From Sulfurovaceae bacterium (GTDB lineage Bacteria > Campylobacterota > Campylobacteria > Campylobacterales > Sulfurovaceae), in contig JAOZOG010000058.1 of NCBI GenBank assembly GCA_029933395.1, forward strand, positions 2,719-11,102: a stretch of 8,384 bases of DNA, read 5' to 3'. A program made the position numbers and the translations under genes. Within the stretch, counting starts at the first letter, position 1. Each line of letters starts with the position of its first letter. Below the pieces are notes generated by a model that had not been told where the DNA came from, did not search any database, and saw only the letters and a program-made list of their open reading frames with translations. Below, piece by piece: positions 6,369 through 8,384 of this stretch.

Positions 6369-6387
6369 TGCTCTCCCTTGGAGAGCA
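6369..6387 (+). promoter_or_regulatory. queH: Hairpin sequestering the queH ribosome binding site
   Basis: TGCTCTCC (6369-6376) and GGAGAGCA (6380-6387) form a perfect 8-bp, GC-rich stem with a 3-nt CTT loop. Its 3' arm contains the Shine-Dalgarno GGAG (6380-6383), 6 nt before the ATG at 6390. When folded, the hairpin hides the ribosome binding site and ends 2 nt before the start codon. The pairing is read directly from the sequence; control of queH translation is inferred. Confidence 0.6.
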
Positions 6388-6389
6388 CA

Positions 6390-7481
6390 ATGTTAGTCCA
6401 CATCTGCTGCTCCGTCGACAGCCACTACTTCCTGCAAAAACTTCGGGAGGAGTATCCGGATGAAAAACTGACTGGCTTCTTCTATGATCCCAATATCCAC
6501 CCCTACAGCGAATATCAGCTGCGTCTTCTCGACGTGAAACGCTCGTGCAAAATGCTGGGTATACCGTTGATCGAGGGAGAGTACGATACGGAGGGGTGGC
6601 TCAAGGCGGTCAGAGGACTGGAGCATGAACCCGAGAAGGGAGCCCGTTGTTCTGTCTGTTTCGACCGACGCTTCGAAGTAACTGCGCAAAAAGCACAATC
6701 ACTGGGAGAGGTGCGTTTCACCTCTACCCTCCTGACCAGCCCAAAAAAATCACTAAAACAACTCCAGTCGGCAGGAGAATCGCTGGCTGAGAAATATGGG
6801 TTGACCTTTCTGGCTCCCGACTACCGCAAAGTTTCGGGCACGCAGGAGCAGAACAGGATGGCGAAGGAGGATGCACTCTACCGGCAGGATTACTGCGGCT
6901 GTCTCTTTGGCCTGACGATGCAACGCGAACAGCAGAAGAGACTTGCCGACGAACTCTTCGTGCCGATCTCCAGGCAGATACAGCCTGAATCGATCGAGTC
7001 CCGCATCGCACTCTATGAAAAACGCTGGGAATATGAGACGCGATCCATACCGCACAAGATCATCAAACAGCGTTTTCTCAACTGGAGACTGAAAGAGGGG
7101 CTGTTGCGGATACAAAAAAGGGTTGTCCCAGCGCATTTCCTCCCCTACTCTACGCTCAAAAGTGGCTACAGCAGAGGCAAAATCGAATATCATATCGATC
7201 AAATACACTATATGAACCGGGATGAAGTGCGCTTCATTACGCTGGCGTACTACAATCAGCTGTGCGGCAGCAGCTACAACTCTCTCAAAGAGCTGATCTT
7301 CTCCCCTCCCCCCTTCGAAACCGAACTACAGATACGTCGCATCATCGAACCGGAATTCTATTCGCTTTCAGCAGTACTGATAGTCGATGAAATACCAACG
7401 AAAAAAATAGAAATTCTCTGCAAAAGCGAAACCTATAGTGACGTTCGGGAAGTTCTTCTCAGGCTTCCAAAACAAGCGTAA
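6390..7481 (+). CDS. queH: Epoxyqueuosine reductase QueH, with C-terminal extension
   Basis: A 363-residue QueH (DUF208 family), the non-cobalamin enzyme that reduces epoxyqueuosine to queuosine at tRNA wobble position 34; it is unrelated to QueG. The N-terminal domain (1-174) carries the family cysteines: HICCSVDS (Cys6-Cys7), ARCSVC (Cys87, Cys90) and YCGCLFG (Cys169, Cys171), which are the expected Fe-S and redox ligands. FFYDPNIHPYSEY (30-42) and LLTSPKKS (114-121) are further family marks. About 190 residues after the CGC motif form a basic extension of unknown role, absent from the minimal bacterial QueH. I recall H. pylori QueH as being of similar length, so it may be a lineage trait. 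ATG 6390 begins right at the conserved motif and has a ribosome binding site, although one covered by a hairpin. An upstream in-frame TTG at 6333 would read through the 7-mer repeats and is unlikely. The gene starts 66 nt after lpxB with no promoter or terminator seen between, so the two are probably cotranscribed. Confidence 0.9.
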   Translation: MLVHICCSVDSHYFLQKLREEYPDEKLTGFFYDPNIHPYSEYQLRLLDVKRSCKMLGIPLIEGEYDTEGWLKAVRGLEHEPEKGARCSVCFDRRFEVTAQKAQSLGEVRFTSTLLTSPKKSLKQLQSAGESLAEKYGLTFLAPDYRKVSGTQEQNRMAKEDALYRQDYCGCLFGLTMQREQQKRLADELFVPISRQIQPESIESRIALYEKRWEYETRSIPHKIIKQRFLNWRLKEGLLRIQKRVVPAHFLPYSTLKSGYSRGKIEYHIDQIHYMNRDEVRFITLAYYNQLCGSSYNSLKELIFSPPPFETELQIRRIIEPEFYSLSAVLIVDEIPTKKIEILCKSETYSDVREVLLRLPKQA

Positions 7482-7498
7482 GAATTTTGGGTAGTTTT

Positions 7499-7520
7499 TA
7501 TCTATTTTCAGATAGAATAT
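7499..7520 (+). promoter_or_regulatory. Possible promoter region for fabZ-lpxA
   Basis: The 70-nt queH-fabZ spacer is AT-rich. It contains TAGAAT (7513-7518), a 4/6 to 5/6 match to a -10 box depending on alignment, preceded by T-tracts at 7495-7499 and 7505-7508 as in many Campylobacterota promoters. TATCT (7499-7503) and AGATA (7510-7514) also form a small inverted repeat. No -35 and no terminator for queH are visible. Tentative. Confidence 0.3.
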
Positions 7521-7551
7521 ATTGCTTAATTTATCACTAAAGGTCTTTAAA

Positions 7552-8001
7552 TTGTTATTTGATGTTGTAGAAATCCAAAAAATACTTCCCCACCGCTATC
7601 CTTTTCTCCTGCTCGACAGAATCACGGCATTGACCAATGGCGAATCGATCGAAGGATACAAAAACGTATCGATTTCCGAGCCGGTTTTCCAGGGACATTT
7701 TCCCGACCATCCTATCTATCCCGGTGTAATGATCATCGAGGGAATGGCTCAGGCCGGAGGCGTCCTTGCTTTCCAGAGCCTTCCCGAAGAGGAGAAAGAG
7801 CAAGCAGACAGCAAAGTTGTCTATTTTATGAGTATCGATAAGGCAAAATTCAGATCACCGGTCACACCCGGAGACAAGCTTGTCTACAAACTCGACGTTA
7901 TCAAGAACAAGGGACGCGTCTGGCATCTCGACGGCAAGGCTTATGTGGATGACAAGATCGTTGCCCAGGCCGAACTCAAAGCGATGATCGTTGATAAGTG
8001 A
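7552..8001 (+). CDS. fabZ: 3-hydroxyacyl-ACP dehydratase FabZ
   Basis: A 149-residue hot-dog-fold enzyme that dehydrates (3R)-hydroxyacyl-ACP to trans-2-enoyl-ACP in fatty acid elongation. Family marks: ILPHRYPFLLLDR (11-23), GHFPDHPIYPG (48-58) with catalytic His49, and MIIEGMAQAGG (60-70) with catalytic Glu63. The C-terminal LDGKAYVDDKIVAQAEL strand region is also typical. Length fits the family. The start is best placed at TTG 7552, 8 nt after AAAGG (7539-7543), giving MLFDVVEIQKILPHRYPF. The in-frame TTG at 7522 adds 10 residues and has no ribosome binding site. FabZ shares its substrate with LpxA, and the fabZ-lpxA order is conserved in Campylobacterota and many other Gram-negative bacteria, so it balances phospholipid against lipid A supply. 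Confidence 0.95.
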   Translation: MLFDVVEIQKILPHRYPFLLLDRITALTNGESIEGYKNVSISEPVFQGHFPDHPIYPGVMIIEGMAQAGGVLAFQSLPEEEKEQADSKVVYFMSIDKAKFRSPVTPGDKLVYKLDVIKNKGRVWHLDGKAYVDDKIVAQAELKAMIVDK

Positions 8002-8011
8002 GGCGGTAAAT

Positions 8012-8384
8012 TTGAAACAAAAAATCCACCCCAGCACCATTATCGAAGAGGGAGCTGTCATCGGTGACGATGTTGAGATCGGCCCCTTCTGCCATATCAC
8101 GGGAAAAGTCGTAATCGGCAGCGGAACGACCATCGCTTCCCATGTTTTGATCGAAGGGGATACGAAGATCGGGGAGAACAACCGCATTTTTGCACACTCT
8201 GCTATCGGAACGATTCCCCAGGATCTGAAATATAACGGCGAAGCGGTTCAGTTGATCATCGGGGACAACAACACGATTAGAGAGTTCGCGCAGATCAATC
8301 CCGGAACGGAAGGTGGTGGACGGGTCACGAAAATCGGCAATGACAATCTCCTGATGGGCTATGTCCATGTCGGACATGATGTCC
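8012..8384 (+). CDS. lpxA: UDP-N-acetylglucosamine O-acyltransferase LpxA (5' part, runs off the window)
   Basis: The first 124 residues of LpxA, which transfers a 3-hydroxyacyl chain from ACP to UDP-GlcNAc, the first step of lipid A synthesis. Left-handed beta-helix hexapeptide repeats are visible from IHPSTIIEEGAVIGDDVEIG onward (e.g. VVIGSG, TKIGEN, KIGNDN). IGTIPQDLKYNGE (65-77), INPGTEGGG (95-103) and LLMGYVHVGHD (113-123) are LpxA signatures; His122 aligns with the catalytic His125 of E. coli and His119 with His122. The start is TTG 8012, 8 nt after GAGG (8000-8003), placing Lys-Gln-Lys-Ile-His-Pro at the N-terminus as expected. The fabZ stop overlaps the ribosome binding site and lies 10 nt before the start, so fabZ and lpxA form one operon. 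In relatives clpX often follows; that lies outside this window. Confidence 0.95.
   Translation, partial: MKQKIHPSTIIEEGAVIGDDVEIGPFCHITGKVVIGSGTTIASHVLIEGDTKIGENNRIFAHSAIGTIPQDLKYNGEAVQLIIGDNNTIREFAQINPGTEGGGRVTKIGNDNLLMGYVHVGHDV

Noticed and set aside
6333..6389. In-frame upstream TTG start for queH that would translate the 7-mer repeats, making queH phase-variable
   Set aside because: The added residues are unlike any QueH N-terminus, there is no ribosome binding site before 6333, and ATG 6390 begins directly at the conserved HICC motif. Slippage would more plausibly act on RNA structure than on reading frame.
7522..7551. Upstream TTG of fabZ
   Set aside because: It lacks a ribosome binding site and lies upstream of the AAAGG that serves TTG 7552.

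Overview
The window looks like a chromosomal housekeeping segment of a Campylobacterota (epsilonproteobacterial) genome. A Sulfurovum-like marine chemolithotroph is my best guess, made from protein style only. The main pointers are a MagIII-type 3-methyladenine DNA glycosylase (the Helicobacter pylori type), a LpxB with the short Campylobacterota-style N-terminus, QueH rather than QueG for the last step of queuosine synthesis, the fabZ-lpxA gene pair, and promoters that show a clear TATAAT box without a convincing -35. All genes are on the + strand. I see no phage, transposase, CRISPR, toxin-antitoxin or defence genes. No new biological system is evident; the interesting material is in the intergenic regions.

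Layout. (1) 26-1275: a small exported protein of unknown function overlaps a MagIII glycosylase gene by 4 bases. (2) 1276-1435: a spacer with two short perfect dyads and a possible promoter, followed by rmuC (1436-3049), a membrane-anchored coiled-coil protein with a nuclease-like domain. (3) 3050-3665: a cold-shock protein gene (3231-3449) with its own promoter, a structured leader of about 120 nt and a good terminator. A second promoter and a leader of about 130 nt then precede a DEAD-box RNA helicase (3666-5135). The two promoters share an identical 10-mer around the -10 box. (4) 5136-5270: a weak hairpin at the helicase stop codon, then a REP-like element made of two palindromes that are exact reverse complements of each other. 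(5) 5271-8384: lpxB, queH, fabZ and the 5' part of lpxA, which runs off the window. The lpxB-queH spacer has four tandem 7-mers and a hairpin that covers the queH ribosome binding site.

How the genes fit together. LpxA (first step), LpxB (disaccharide synthase) and FabZ (which competes with LpxA for 3-hydroxyacyl-ACP) set the balance between lipid A and fatty acid synthesis. Csp and the DEAD-box helicase are both RNA-structure remodelers and sit next to each other, but as separate transcription units. MagIII and RmuC both concern DNA integrity but need not be linked functionally. Three genes (lpxB, fabZ, lpxA) appear to start with TTG and magIII with GTG, so start choices based on ATG alone would be wrong here. 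No stretch longer than about 220 bases lacks a gene.
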